Positions 34,280 through 43,967 are shown, numbered from the stretch's first letter. The stretch: 64,000 nucleotides of DNA from an uncultured Polaribacter sp. (GCF_947496195.1 NZ_CANMBY010000001.1:1488001-1552000), one strand, 5' to 3'. Notes: generated by a model from the sequence alone, not told the origin. Numbers and translations are program-made.

Positions 34280-36031
34280 ATGTTTAAAAAAAGCCTATTA
34301 TTAGTAATCCTATTTTGTATCATTTTTTCATGTAAAAACAATACAGAAGAAAATAAAGATTTTACAACACTTTTCGAAAACTCAAGAGGAACTGAAACAC
34401 CAGAATATGATGAGGTGATTTCTTTTTATAAAGATTTAGCTAATTCTTATGCTAAAATATCGATGTTTTCTTTTGGGCAAACAGACTCAGGAGAACCTTT
34501 ACATTTAGTAGTTTATACTAATGAAAGTATTTATAATGTTGATGAAATTAAGAGTTCTTCAAAAAACAGAATCTTAATTAATAATGGAATTCATCCAGGA
34601 GAATCAGATGGAATTGATGCTTCTATGATGTTGTTAAGAGATATTGTTCAAAATGATTCTCTTCAAAAAAAATATCAAAATTCTATCATTTGTGTAATTC
34701 CAATTTACAATATTGGAGGTGCTTTAAACAGAAATTCGCACACAAGAGCCAATCAAAATGGACCAGCTGAATATGGTTTTAGAGGTAATGCAAGAAATTA
34801 CGATTTAAATAGAGATTTTATAAAACAAGACACCAAAAATGCTGCTGCTTTTGCAGAAATTTTTCATGCTGTAAATCCTGATGTTTTTGTAGATAACCAT
34901 GTAAGTAATGGAGCAGATTACCAATATGCAATTACACATTTGTTTACACAACATAATAAATTAGGAGGTGATTTAGGGAATTTTTTGAATGCTACAATGA
35001 AACCTGAAGTTGAGCAATCTTTAAAAGAAAAAGGCATTGATATAACTCCTTATGTAAATGTTTGGGGTTCTACTCCAAAAAGTGGTTGGTCTCAATTTTT
35101 TGATTCTCCAAGATATTCTACAGGGTATACAACATTGTTCCACACATTAGGATTAATGGTAGAAACCCACATGCTTAAACCTTACGAAATTAGAGTAGAT
35201 CAAACCTATGCTTTGATGCATTCAGTTGTAAAATTCACAGAAGAAAATTCAGAAAAAATAAAAGAACTAAGAGCAAATGCTGCTAAAGAAATTTTAGCTA
35301 AAAAAACATACCCTATTCAGTTTAAAATAGATAGAGAAAATTATAGTGATTTACTTTTTAAAGGTTATGAAGGTGAAATTATTGATAGTAAAGTTACTAA
35401 TGGAAAGCGTTTATTTTATGATAAGACAAAAGCTTTTGAAGAAGTTGTAAAATACTATGACAATTTTATTGCCACAAAAGGTATAGATATACCTAAAGCT
35501 TATATAATTCCTCAAGGTTGGCATGATGTAATTCAAAGGTTAAAAAATAATCAAATTGAGTTTATAAGATTTAAAAATGATACTTCAATTCAAGTTGAAG
35601 TAAATCATATTAAAGACTTTAAAACAAGAACAAATCCTTATGAAGGCCATTATTTACATTACAACACTACAATATCAAGTTCAATAGAAACTATAAAATT
35701 TAAGAAAGGAGATGTTTTTATTGATACCAACCAAAATGGAGTTAGATATTTGCTTGAAACTCTAGAAGCTGAGGCTACAGATTCTTTCTTCAATTGGAAT
35801 TTTTTCGATACAATTTTACAACAAAAAGAAGGTTATTCTTCTTATGTTTTTGAAGATGTTGCTCAAAAATACTTGTCTGAAGATGCCTTGTTAAAACAAA
35901 AGTTTGATGAGAAATTAAAGAATGATGAAGACTTTGCAAACAATCCAAGAATGCAATTAGATTTTATCTACAAAAATTCCCCACATTATGAGAAAGCTCA
36001 TAAACGTCTACCTGTTTTTAAAGTAAAATAA
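34280..36031 (+). CDS. M14-family zinc carboxypeptidase lipoprotein
   Basis: Protein of 583 residues with a lipoprotein signal (IIFSC, Cys about 16). Zinc ligands His105 and Glu108 in GIHPGESDG and His207 in DNHVSNG, with catalytic Glu295 in VETHML, are all present, so an active M14 carboxypeptidase is expected at the cell surface or periplasm. The C-terminal half (about 330-583) is a family-specific extension. It is 2 bases from the lactonase lipoprotein gene. Confidence 0.87.
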   Translation: MFKKSLLLVILFCIIFSCKNNTEENKDFTTLFENSRGTETPEYDEVISFYKDLANSYAKISMFSFGQTDSGEPLHLVVYTNESIYNVDEIKSSSKNRILINNGIHPGESDGIDASMMLLRDIVQNDSLQKKYQNSIICVIPIYNIGGALNRNSHTRANQNGPAEYGFRGNARNYDLNRDFIKQDTKNAAAFAEIFHAVNPDVFVDNHVSNGADYQYAITHLFTQHNKLGGDLGNFLNATMKPEVEQSLKEKGIDITPYVNVWGSTPKSGWSQFFDSPRYSTGYTTLFHTLGLMVETHMLKPYEIRVDQTYALMHSVVKFTEENSEKIKELRANAAKEILAKKTYPIQFKIDRENYSDLLFKGYEGEIIDSKVTNGKRLFYDKTKAFEEVVKYYDNFIATKGIDIPKAYIIPQGWHDVIQRLKNNQIEFIRFKNDTSIQVEVNHIKDFKTRTNPYEGHYLHYNTTISSSIETIKFKKGDVFIDTNQNGVRYLLETLEAEATDSFFNWNFFDTILQQKEGYSSYVFEDVAQKYLSEDALLKQKFDEKLKNDEDFANNPRMQLDFIYKNSPHYEKAHKRLPVFKVK

Positions 36032-36033
36032 TT

Positions 36034-37134
36034 ATGAAAAAAATAATATTATTTTCAATCTTAACTGTCATTATGAGTTGTAAAGAGCTAGACGTAAAAG
36101 ATGAGAAATCAATAGATTTTTATGTTGGGACTTATACAAATGGAGCTAGTGAGGGTATTTATAAATATCAATTAGATGCTAATGGAATGCTTTCTAAAAT
36201 AGGTTTAGTGGCAAAAACAAATAATCCATCATTCTTAGCAAAAACTAAAGACAATAAAACATTATTAGCTGTAGATGAAACAGATGAAAATGGAACAGGT
36301 TTTGTAAAATCATTCAAAATAGATAATGATACATTATTTTATAGAAGCAAGTCTAAATCTGGTGGAGCACACCCTTGTTTTGTAACTATAAATCAAAAAA
36401 ATCAAGTTTTAGTGGCTAATTATACAGGAGGAAACGTTGGTTTTTTAGAAATAGACAATCAAAATGGATTAACTAATTTATTATCAGTTCAGCAACATAC
36501 TGGAAAAGGAACTACTGATAGGCAAAAATCACCACATGCACATTCTGCATGGTTTCATCCTGTAAAACAAGAGATAATTTCTGTAGATTTAGGTACAAAC
36601 GAGTTGTGGTTTTCAACTATAAATAATGAAAATGAGCTTGAATTTAAAAATCAAAAAACATTTAAATTGAATGTGGGAGCAGGTCCAAGACATTTAACTT
36701 TTCATCCTAATCAAAAGTGGATATATGTTTTAAACGAATTGAATAACACAGTTTCTTTAGTTGAGGAAGTTGACAATAGTTATGTTTTAAAAACTACAAT
36801 CTCTATGTTGCCTAAAGGATTTGATAAATATTCATTTGGTGCAGATATTCATATTTCTAACGATGGTCGCTTTTTATATGCTTCAAATCGTGGGCATAAT
36901 TCAATTGTTATTTATAAAGTAGATCGTAAAAGTGGTAATTTAAGTTTAGTTGGTTTTGAAAACACAAGAGGTCAAAATCCTAGAAATTTTTCTTTATCAC
37001 CAGATAATAAGTTTGTAGTTGTTGCCAATCAAGATGGTAATAATTTAGTTTCTTTTAAAAGAAATCAAAAAACAGGAAAACTTACTTTTATAAGTGAAGT
37101 TTCTGCACCAAATCCTGTTTGTATTTTGTTCTAA
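36034..37134 (+). CDS. lactonase-family seven-bladed propeller lipoprotein
   Basis: A 366-residue 6-phosphogluconolactonase-like (YbhE/Pgl type) beta-propeller: YVGTYTNGASEGIYKYQLD near the start, then repeated blades (SGGAHPCFVTINQ, HAHSAWFHPV, GPRHLTFHPNQKWIYVLNE). A lipoprotein signal (IMSC, Cys about 15) makes cytosolic phosphogluconolactonase unlikely; a periplasmic lactonase is inferred. Clustered with the M14 peptidase upstream. Confidence 0.83.
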   Translation: MKKIILFSILTVIMSCKELDVKDEKSIDFYVGTYTNGASEGIYKYQLDANGMLSKIGLVAKTNNPSFLAKTKDNKTLLAVDETDENGTGFVKSFKIDNDTLFYRSKSKSGGAHPCFVTINQKNQVLVANYTGGNVGFLEIDNQNGLTNLLSVQQHTGKGTTDRQKSPHAHSAWFHPVKQEIISVDLGTNELWFSTINNENELEFKNQKTFKLNVGAGPRHLTFHPNQKWIYVLNELNNTVSLVEEVDNSYVLKTTISMLPKGFDKYSFGADIHISNDGRFLYASNRGHNSIVIYKVDRKSGNLSLVGFENTRGQNPRNFSLSPDNKFVVVANQDGNNLVSFKRNQKTGKLTFISEVSAPNPVCILF

Positions 37135-37169
37135 AAATTACGTAACTTAGAGACTTAAATTTTATCTAA

Positions 37170-37634
37170 GTGAGTACAATTTTATCAATTAATGGAAAAT
37201 CTTACACTGTAGAAGTGCAAGAAAACATGCCTTTACTCTGGGCAATTAGAGATATTGTAGGTTTAACAGGTACCAAGTTTGGTTGTGGTGTTGCACAATG
37301 TGGTGCTTGTTCTATTTTAATTGATGGCCAACTTACAAAATCTTGTAGTATGCCAGTTTCTTATGGAATAGGTAAAGAAATTTTTACTATAGAAGGCTCT
37401 TCAGAAAATTTAGAGGTTTTACGTGAAGCTTGGAATGATGGTAATGTACCACAATGTGGTTATTGTCAATCTGGTCAACTTATTGCAGCCACAGCTTTGT
37501 TAGATAAGATAGAAAGCCCTACAGATAAAGATATAGATGATGCTATGAGTAGTAATATTTGTAGATGTGGAACGTATAGTAGAATTCGAAAAGCAATACA
37601 TAAAGCAGTTGAATTAAAAAATCAAAAAGCATGA
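37170..37634 (+). CDS. 2Fe-2S subunit of a molybdenum hydroxylase
   Basis: A 154-residue protein from a GTG at 37170 with two 2Fe-2S domains: the plant-type ferredoxin cluster GCGVAQCGACS plus a later Cys, and the helical-domain cluster CGYCQSGQ with CRCGTYSRIRKA. It resembles IorA of isoquinoline 1-oxidoreductase. It carries electrons from the molybdopterin subunit encoded by the next gene, whose ATG overlaps its stop (ATGA). No FAD subunit is nearby, as is usual for this branch. Confidence 0.93.
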   Translation: MSTILSINGKSYTVEVQENMPLLWAIRDIVGLTGTKFGCGVAQCGACSILIDGQLTKSCSMPVSYGIGKEIFTIEGSSENLEVLREAWNDGNVPQCGYCQSGQLIAATALLDKIESPTDKDIDDAMSSNICRCGTYSRIRKAIHKAVELKNQKA

Positions 37635-39850
37635 GCAATATTCATCAAGTAAATCGTAGAGATTTTATGAAGCTTTTTGGTTTAGCTTCTACAGGTATTA
37701 TATTAGGATGTACTGCACAAACTGCCAAGAAGAAATTTAGTCCTGAAATTAATAAAGACTTTTTTGCGCCTAATTTATTTATCCATTTAGAGAAAAATGG
37801 AAATATCACATTAATTGCTTCTCGATCTGAAATGGGTCAAGGAATAAGAACATCTTTAGCATCTGCAATAGCAGACGAGTTAGAAGCTGACTGGAAATAT
37901 GTAGCTGTAAAACAAGCAACAGGAGATGCTAAGTATGGAAATCAAAATACAGATGGTTCTAGAAGTGTAAGAACGCGTTTAGAACCCATGCGTAAAATGG
38001 GTGCTGCTGCTAAAATGATGTTAATTACAGCAGCTGCAAATAAATGGAATGTAAATGAAAGTGATTGTAAAGCAGAAAATCATTATGTAATTAATACAAT
38101 TTCTAATGAAAAAATATTTTTTGGGGATTTAGTAGAAGATGCATCAGCTCTACCTGTACCAAACGAAGATGCCATTCAACTTAAAAAAGTAGAAGATTTC
38201 AAATACATAGGGAAAACTTTAAAAAGTGTCGATTTAAACCATTTTACACATGGTACTGCAACTTATGGAATAGATGTTCGAATTCCGAATATGAAATTTG
38301 CTGCTATAGCAAGATGTCCAGTAACTTTTGGTACAGTTAAAAGCTTTGATAGTACAAATGCAGAGAAAGTATCAGGAGTAGAAAAAGTGATTAAAATTGA
38401 AAGGAAAAAGCCAGGAATTGGTCAGCAGTTTTATGGATGTTTAGGAGGTGTAGCAGTTATTGCAAATAATACTTGGTCTGCTTTTCAAGGAAAATTAGAT
38501 TTAGATATTAATTGGGATTTTGGAGACAATAAATCATTTGATTCAGAAGAGTTTAAAAAAACACTCACTCAACGAGTTCAAAAAAATGGAAAATTAGTTC
38601 CAGGCAGTAGAGGTAATGTTTCAACTGCTTTTAACAATGCAAATAAAGTTATTGAGGCAACATATCATGTTCCTTTTTTAGTGCATGCACCTATGGAAGT
38701 GCCTAATGCAACAGCTTGGTATCAAGATAATAAAATAGAAGTTTGGGCACCAGTTCAAGATCCACAAACAGCAAGAGCAGAATTAGCTCAATTTTTTGAG
38801 ATTCCTTTAGAAAATATTACGATAAATGTTACTTTTTTAGGAGGTGGTTTTGGTCGTAAATCTAAGTCAGATTTTGTGGTAGAAGCTGTTACAATATCAA
38901 AAGAAATTAAAGCTCCTGTTCAATTAGTTTGGACTCGTGAAGATGATATTAAACACAGTTTTTATCATGCAACAAGTGTGCAATATTTAAAAGGAGGAAT
39001 TGATGAAAAAGGTAATGTTTCTGGTTGGTTACAAAGAGTTGCTTTTCCTTCAATAGTATCCTCTTTTAAACCTTTATCTGATTATGCTTCTGGTTTTGAG
39101 CTAGGGCAAGGATTTACAAATAATCCTTATGACTTAGAAAATTTTAGATTAGAAAGTGTAAAAGCAGAAGCACATTTAAGAATTGGTTGGTTACGTTCTG
39201 TTGTGCATATTCATAGTGGTTTTGGTAATAATTCTTTTGTAGATGAGCTAGCTTTTGCAGCAAATATAGATCCTGTTCAATTTCATTTAAATTTAATAGG
39301 AAAAGATAGAGTTATTAAAGGAAAATCAGACTATCCTTATGACACTAAGAGAATGAAAGATGTTCTAAATAATACATCAAAAATAGCTGATTGGAATAAA
39401 AAAAGACCTGAAAACCATGGAATGGGTATTGCTATTCACTACAGTTTTTATAGTTATGTAGCTACAGCTGTAGAGGTTTCTATGAATGATGGTAAAGTAA
39501 AAATAGAAAACGTCTGGACAACCATTGATTGTGGATTGGTTTTAAATAAAGACAATGTTATTAATCAATTAGAAGGTGCAGCTATTTTTGGTTTGTCTAT
39601 TGCTTTATTTGGAAAAGTATCAGCTAAAGAAGGAGCTGTAGAGCAAAATAATTTCTTCGATTATCAAATGACACGAATGAAACATGCACCAAAAATACAT
39701 GTTGATATTTTAGATAAAATGAATGAAAAACCAACAGGAGTAGGGGAACCAGGAGTACCTGTAATGGCGCCAGCAATATGTAATGCAATTTTTAATGCAA
39801 CTGGTAAGCGTTATCGTTCTTTACCTTTAATTGATGAAGGATTGATATAA
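37631..39850 (+). CDS. molybdopterin subunit of an IorB-like aldehyde/xanthine-type hydroxylase
   Basis: Protein of 739 residues in the xanthine dehydrogenase superfamily, isoquinoline 1-oxidoreductase beta-like: MGQGIRTSLASAIADEL, FLGGGFGRKSKSDFVVEA (molybdopterin loop) and the GVGEPGVPVMAPAICNA motif with the catalytic Glu. The N-terminus has a twin-arginine signal (NRRDFMKLFGLAS) that runs into a lipobox-like IILGC, so the enzyme is exported folded with its partner and perhaps lipid-anchored. The substrate (N-heterocycle or aldehyde) is unknown. Confidence 0.9.
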   Translation: MSNIHQVNRRDFMKLFGLASTGIILGCTAQTAKKKFSPEINKDFFAPNLFIHLEKNGNITLIASRSEMGQGIRTSLASAIADELEADWKYVAVKQATGDAKYGNQNTDGSRSVRTRLEPMRKMGAAAKMMLITAAANKWNVNESDCKAENHYVINTISNEKIFFGDLVEDASALPVPNEDAIQLKKVEDFKYIGKTLKSVDLNHFTHGTATYGIDVRIPNMKFAAIARCPVTFGTVKSFDSTNAEKVSGVEKVIKIERKKPGIGQQFYGCLGGVAVIANNTWSAFQGKLDLDINWDFGDNKSFDSEEFKKTLTQRVQKNGKLVPGSRGNVSTAFNNANKVIEATYHVPFLVHAPMEVPNATAWYQDNKIEVWAPVQDPQTARAELAQFFEIPLENITINVTFLGGGFGRKSKSDFVVEAVTISKEIKAPVQLVWTREDDIKHSFYHATSVQYLKGGIDEKGNVSGWLQRVAFPSIVSSFKPLSDYASGFELGQGFTNNPYDLENFRLESVKAEAHLRIGWLRSVVHIHSGFGNNSFVDELAFAANIDPVQFHLNLIGKDRVIKGKSDYPYDTKRMKDVLNNTSKIADWNKKRPENHGMGIAIHYSFYSYVATAVEVSMNDGKVKIENVWTTIDCGLVLNKDNVINQLEGAAIFGLSIALFGKVSAKEGAVEQNNFFDYQMTRMKHAPKIHVDILDKMNEKPTGVGEPGVPVMAPAICNAIFNATGKRYRSLPLIDEGLI

Positions 39851-39854
39851 AGTA

Positions 39855-41483
39855 TTAAAACTTATATTCACCTAAAGGTTTTGGAAAATCTTCTGGATTT
39901 GCAGCCAAATGATATCTTGGGTCATCAATATCTTCTACAATTATATCAGTAAAAATAGGACTTGCTTTGTATAACAATACTTTACAATCTTCACTTAGAT
40001 GTTTTAATGTAATGTTCTTTCCAGCTGCATGATATTTTTCTACTAATGCAAAAATTGCTTCTATAGCAGAATGATCTGAAATACGAGCTTCAACAAAGTC
40101 GATCTCAACGTTTTCTGGGTCATTTTTTACATCAAATTTACTATTGAAAGCAGAGATGCTTCCAAAGAAAAGAGGTCCCCAAATCTCATATATTTTTGTT
40201 CCATCTTCTCTAAAACGCTTTCTAGCTCTAATTCTCTTTGCGTTTTCCCAAGCAAATACTAAAGCAGAAACTATAACTCCAGAGACAACAGCTATTGCTA
40301 GATCAAAAATTACGGTTAATGATGAAACAAGAATCAATACAAAAACATCTGTTTTTGGTATTTTATTCATAATTCTAAAACTAGACCATGCAAATGTGCC
40401 TATTACAACCATAAACATTACACCAACTAAAGCAGCAATAGGAACTTGTTCTATTAAAGATGATGCAAATAGAATAAACATTAATAAGAAAACAGCAGCT
40501 GTAATTCCAGATAATCGACCACGTCCACCAGTTTTAATGTTAATAATTGATTGACCAATCATGGCACAACCACCCATTCCTCCAAATAAACCTGTGATAA
40601 TATTTGCTCCTCCTTGAGCCATACATTCTCTGTTAGTATTTCCTCTGGATTCTGTTAAATCATCAATTAAATTTAGTGTCATTAAAGATTCAATTAAACC
40701 AATTGCAGCTAATATTAAAGCATAAGGGAAAATGAATTTAAGTGTTTCTAAATTTAAAGGTATATTAGAAAACGTTTCTAAAACAGGTACTGGAAAACCA
40801 CCTTCTAAACCAGTTCCTCCTCCATCTCTAATAAAAGAACCAACAGTAGCTACATCTAGATTCGAAAAAATTACAATAGAAGAAACAACTAAAATGGCAA
40901 TTAAGGCTTCTGGTAATTTTTTTGTAGCTTTTAGTTTAGGTAAACCCCACATAATTAACATAGTCAATCCAACTAAGCCAATCATATACCATAAAGAATT
41001 ACCTTCTAACCAAGTTTTTTCTCCATTTACAGTTTTGGTAAACATACCTAATTGTGATAAGAAAATTACTATGGCTAAACCATTTACAAATCCCATCATT
41101 ACTGGGTGTGGAATTAATCTTACAAACTTACCCAGTTTAAAAACTCCTGCTAAAACTTGAATAATACCCATTAACATAACAGTTAAAAATAAATAGTAAA
41201 GTCCTAAATTTTCATCAGGATTACCCATTGCATTTCCCTCTGCTACAAGAGAAACCATAACCACAGCTAAGGCACCAGTTGCTCCAGAAATCATTCCTGG
41301 TCTACCACCAAAAATAGAAGTGATTAATCCAATCATAAAAGCTGCATATAAACCCACTAAAGGATCTACACCTGCAACAAAAGCAAAAGCTACAGCTTCT
41401 GGCACTAATGCTAAAGCAACAGTAATTCCAGAAAGGACATCATTTCTAACATTTTTAACACGTTTGGTGATAAATTCAGTCAT
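39855..41483 (-). CDS. SulP-family anion transporter with STAS domain
   Basis: A 542-residue membrane protein with 10-14 hydrophobic segments up to about 420; the SulP signature lies in VRNDVLSGITVALALVPEAVAFAFVAGVDP and the GGMGGCAMIGQSIINIKTGG loop. A cytoplasmic STAS domain occupies about 430-530. The family moves sulfate, bicarbonate or dicarboxylates; the substrate cannot be read from sequence. No carbonic anhydrase gene is adjacent. Convergent with the molybdenum hydroxylase, 4 bases apart. Confidence 0.92.
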   Translation of the reverse strand: MTEFITKRVKNVRNDVLSGITVALALVPEAVAFAFVAGVDPLVGLYAAFMIGLITSIFGGRPGMISGATGALAVVMVSLVAEGNAMGNPDENLGLYYLFLTVMLMGIIQVLAGVFKLGKFVRLIPHPVMMGFVNGLAIVIFLSQLGMFTKTVNGEKTWLEGNSLWYMIGLVGLTMLIMWGLPKLKATKKLPEALIAILVVSSIVIFSNLDVATVGSFIRDGGGTGLEGGFPVPVLETFSNIPLNLETLKFIFPYALILAAIGLIESLMTLNLIDDLTESRGNTNRECMAQGGANIITGLFGGMGGCAMIGQSIINIKTGGRGRLSGITAAVFLLMFILFASSLIEQVPIAALVGVMFMVVIGTFAWSSFRIMNKIPKTDVFVLILVSSLTVIFDLAIAVVSGVIVSALVFAWENAKRIRARKRFREDGTKIYEIWGPLFFGSISAFNSKFDVKNDPENVEIDFVEARISDHSAIEAIFALVEKYHAAGKNITLKHLSEDCKVLLYKASPIFTDIIVEDIDDPRYHLAANPEDFPKPLGEYKF

Positions 41484-41507
41484 AATTTTGTAAATTTTTT
41501 AAGTCGG

Positions 41508-41515
41508 CAAATATA
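41508..41515 (-). promoter_or_regulatory. -7 element of the SulP gene
   Basis: Minus-strand TATATTTG followed by C, an exact TAnnTTTG, 24 bases before the ATG. Confidence 0.5.
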
Positions 41516-41533
41516 GAATGTTTTTTTAGATAT

Positions 41534-42130
41534 CTAATTGTCTTTATAACAATCGTAAACCAATCTTATATTTGCATAACTTTCTTTTAAAATAGTATCT
41601 ATACTTTCTTCTTTAATAAATTCTACTTTAGTTATACCTTCTTCTATTTGAGGTATTAAAGGTTTGTTATAATTAGAATTCATTAAAAACCAATAGGTTA
41701 ATTTTAGTTTATTTTTATTTTGAAAATAGATGTGATATGTTGTAATAAGTTGTTTTTCAATAGTTAAATTAAAAATACTACATTCTTCTTCTACTTCTCT
41801 TATTGCAGCAGTTTCTATAGATTCATTTTTTTCGATTCTCCCTTTTGGTAAATCCCAAATATTATTTCTGTAAATAAAAAGAATATCGTTTTTGTTATTT
41901 TTTACAAGTCCACCAGCTGCTGGAACAACTTTGATTTGAGTTAAAAAATAGTTCCAACCAGACTCTAAATCAGGTGTATACAAATAAACACCATCAATTA
42001 TTTCATTTCTGAGTTTATGAATAATTTCATCTAAAACAATGTTTTTTAAAATGTAAACAGGAAAATTATTTTCTTTTTGTGAAGAAGATGTAATAATTAT
42101 CGGCTTTTCATTTACAAAAACTTTATACAT
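41534..42130 (-). CDS. Nudix hydrolase
   Basis: From the ATG at 42130 the protein has 198 residues (an upstream in-frame start at 42151 would run into pyrE). The Nudix box is GRIEKNESIETAAIREVEEE, with all acidic residues but Ser in place of the late Gly. About 70 N-terminal residues precede the fold. Substrate is probably a nucleoside diphosphate derivative. The start codon lies 7 bases from that of the divergent pyrE. Confidence 0.87.
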   Translation of the reverse strand: MYKVFVNEKPIIITSSSQKENNFPVYILKNIVLDEIIHKLRNEIIDGVYLYTPDLESGWNYFLTQIKVVPAAGGLVKNNKNDILFIYRNNIWDLPKGRIEKNESIETAAIREVEEECSIFNLTIEKQLITTYHIYFQNKNKLKLTYWFLMNSNYNKPLIPQIEEGITKVEFIKEESIDTILKESYANIRLVYDCYKDN

Positions 42131-42133
42131 TTG
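42126..42133 (+). promoter_or_regulatory. -7-like element overlapping the Nudix start, ahead of pyrE
   Basis: TACATTTG fits TAnnTTTG and ends 4 bases before the first pyrE ATG (42138). If used, the pyrE transcript would be nearly leaderless. No -33 TTG is seen. Confidence 0.35.
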
Positions 42134-42137
42134 TCTT

Positions 42138-42779
42138 ATGATTATGAACAAAGATACAGCAAAAAAAACAGCCGAACTTTTATTACAAGTTAAAGCTATA
42201 AAGTTAAGTCCAAGTAAGCCTTTTCAGTGGGCTTCTGGATGGAAATCACCAATATATTGTGATAATAGAGTAACCTTATCTTATCCTTCTGTACGAATTT
42301 TTTTGAAAGAAGAAATAGCTAAAATAGTTGAATTAGAATATGGCAAGCCAGATGTAATTGCTGGAGTTGCAACAGGTGCAATTGCTATTGGTATTTTAGT
42401 AGCTCAAGAGTTGGGAGTGCCATTTGTTTATGTAAGGCCAGAGCCAAAAAAGCATGGTAGAAAAAACCAAATAGAAGGGTATTTAGAAAGTGGTCAAAAC
42501 GTTGTGGTTATAGAAGATTTAATAAGTACTGGTAAAAGTAGTTTAAATGCTGTAGATGCTTTAAAAGAAGAAGGAGCTGTTGTTAAAGGTATGGTTGCTA
42601 TTTTCTCTTATGGATTTGAAATTGCATACAATAACTTTAAAGAAAAAAATGTAAGTTTAAAAACGCTTAGTAACTACGAAAATCTATTAGAACAAGCTCT
42701 TGATAGTAATTATATTTCTGATAAAGAATTAGTAACTTTACAAAGTTGGAGGTCTAATCCAAGTGAGTGGAATCAATAA
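42138..42779 (+). CDS. pyrE: orotate phosphoribosyltransferase
   Basis: Enzyme of 213 residues joining orotate and PRPP in UMP synthesis. FQWASGWKSPIYCDNR at the N-terminal half and the PRPP motif VVVIEDLISTGKSSL are diagnostic. A second ATG at 42144 (MNKDTAKK) is equally possible as the start. Followed by the SRPBCC gene 16 bases on. Confidence 0.96.
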   Translation: MIMNKDTAKKTAELLLQVKAIKLSPSKPFQWASGWKSPIYCDNRVTLSYPSVRIFLKEEIAKIVELEYGKPDVIAGVATGAIAIGILVAQELGVPFVYVRPEPKKHGRKNQIEGYLESGQNVVVIEDLISTGKSSLNAVDALKEEGAVVKGMVAIFSYGFEIAYNNFKEKNVSLKTLSNYENLLEQALDSNYISDKELVTLQSWRSNPSEWNQ

Positions 42780-42795
42780 ATAAAATCAACTAAAA

Positions 42796-43185
42796 ATGAA
42801 TATACAAGGAAACAGAGTTGTTGTAGAAAAATCTCAAAAAGAAACTTTTGAATTTTTAACAGATCTTAAAAATTTTGAGCAATTAATGCCAGAATCTATT
42901 CAAAAATTTGAAGTTGATGGAGATTCTTTCATCTTTGGATTAAAAGGAATGCCAGAAATAAGGTTGGTTTTAAAAGAAAAAACAGAATATTCTAAAGTTG
43001 TTTTAGGTGCAGCTAGTAGTAAATTAGATTTTCAATTAATTGCAAATATTGATGAAATTGATGAAGATTCATCTGAAGTTCAATTAGATTTTAATGGTCA
43101 ATTTAATATGATGATGCAGATGATGGTTAAAAAACCATTAACTTCTTTTATAGAAACACTTACAGATAATTTAGAGACAGTTTAA
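42796..43185 (+). CDS. SRPBCC (START-like) family protein
   Basis: A 129-residue protein with the helix-grip pattern of the polyketide cyclase/START superfamily: VEKSQKETFEFLTDLKNFEQLMP at the N-terminus and a long C-terminal helix MMMQMMVKKPLTSFIETL. Ligand unknown. It lies in the pyrE transcription unit and ends tail-to-tail with birA, sharing TTAA. Confidence 0.82.
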   Translation: MNIQGNRVVVEKSQKETFEFLTDLKNFEQLMPESIQKFEVDGDSFIFGLKGMPEIRLVLKEKTEYSKVVLGAASSKLDFQLIANIDEIDEDSSEVQLDFNGQFNMMMQMMVKKPLTSFIETLTDNLETV

Positions 43186-43910
43186 AGAAAACTAATTTCT
43201 TTAATTGCAAATTCTTCAACTCCATTATTTTCACTTTCTACGAGTAAATTTCCATTTGTAGCAATTCCAATAATTTTACCAAGAAAAGTGATTCCTTTAT
43301 CTGTCTTAAACATAGAGGGTATATCTTTTTTATATAAAACAGCTAAGTATTCGTTTTCTAAATTAGAAAATAACTTTTTATTTAAAAGTTCAAATTGAAA
43401 TTTAAGTTGTTTTATTAGATCTATTAATAAATCATCTAAATTTAATTCATAACCTAAGATGTTGTTAAGAGAACTTACTCTTTCTAAATTGGGAAAGTTA
43501 ACCTGATTCACATTTAGCCCAATTCCAATAATACTGTTGTTTATTTTGTTGTTAGATAACGAATTTTCGATTAATATTCCACAAATTTTTTTATTAGCTG
43601 ACATAATGTCGTTTGGCCATTTAATAAATAAATTTGGAATTTTATATATTTCAAGTACTTTAAAAATAGCCAAGCTCACAGCAAAGTTTATGTATTTTGC
43701 TTCGTTAGTTTTTAATTTCAATTCATTAACTAAAACACTGAATGTTAAGTTTTTAAATGGTTCAGAATACCAGTTAGCATCTCTTTGTCCACGACCTTTT
43801 TGTTGATTTTTAGTAACTGCAATTGTAAAGTTTTCTAATGAAGAATCTTTGTTCAACTCTTTTAAAAAAGAGTTGGTAGAATCAATGGCATCAAGTTTGA
43901 TTATTTTCAA
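43182..43910 (-). CDS. birA: biotin--[acetyl-CoA-carboxylase] ligase
   Basis: A 242-residue BirA catalytic domain without the N-terminal DNA-binding domain. Motifs: DAIDSTNSFLKEL, the biotinyl-AMP loop KGRGQRDANWYS, and KWPNDIMSANKKICGILIE. It begins at a TTG (43910), since KIIKLDAIDSTN is the family's usual beginning. It is divergent from rsfS. Confidence 0.93.
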   Translation of the reverse strand: MKIIKLDAIDSTNSFLKELNKDSSLENFTIAVTKNQQKGRGQRDANWYSEPFKNLTFSVLVNELKLKTNEAKYINFAVSLAIFKVLEIYKIPNLFIKWPNDIMSANKKICGILIENSLSNNKINNSIIGIGLNVNQVNFPNLERVSSLNNILGYELNLDDLLIDLIKQLKFQFELLNKKLFSNLENEYLAVLYKKDIPSMFKTDKGITFLGKIIGIATNGNLLVESENNGVEEFAIKEISFL

Positions 43911-43967
43911 TTGTTAAATAATGTATAAACAAGTTTAATTATACGTACAAAACTCGTAAAAAAATAA

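Noticed and set aside
40144..41160. Two plus-strand open frames of 136 and 142 codons
   Set aside because: They lie wholly inside the SulP gene on the other strand, where codon bias keeps the opposite frames open; no family similarity.
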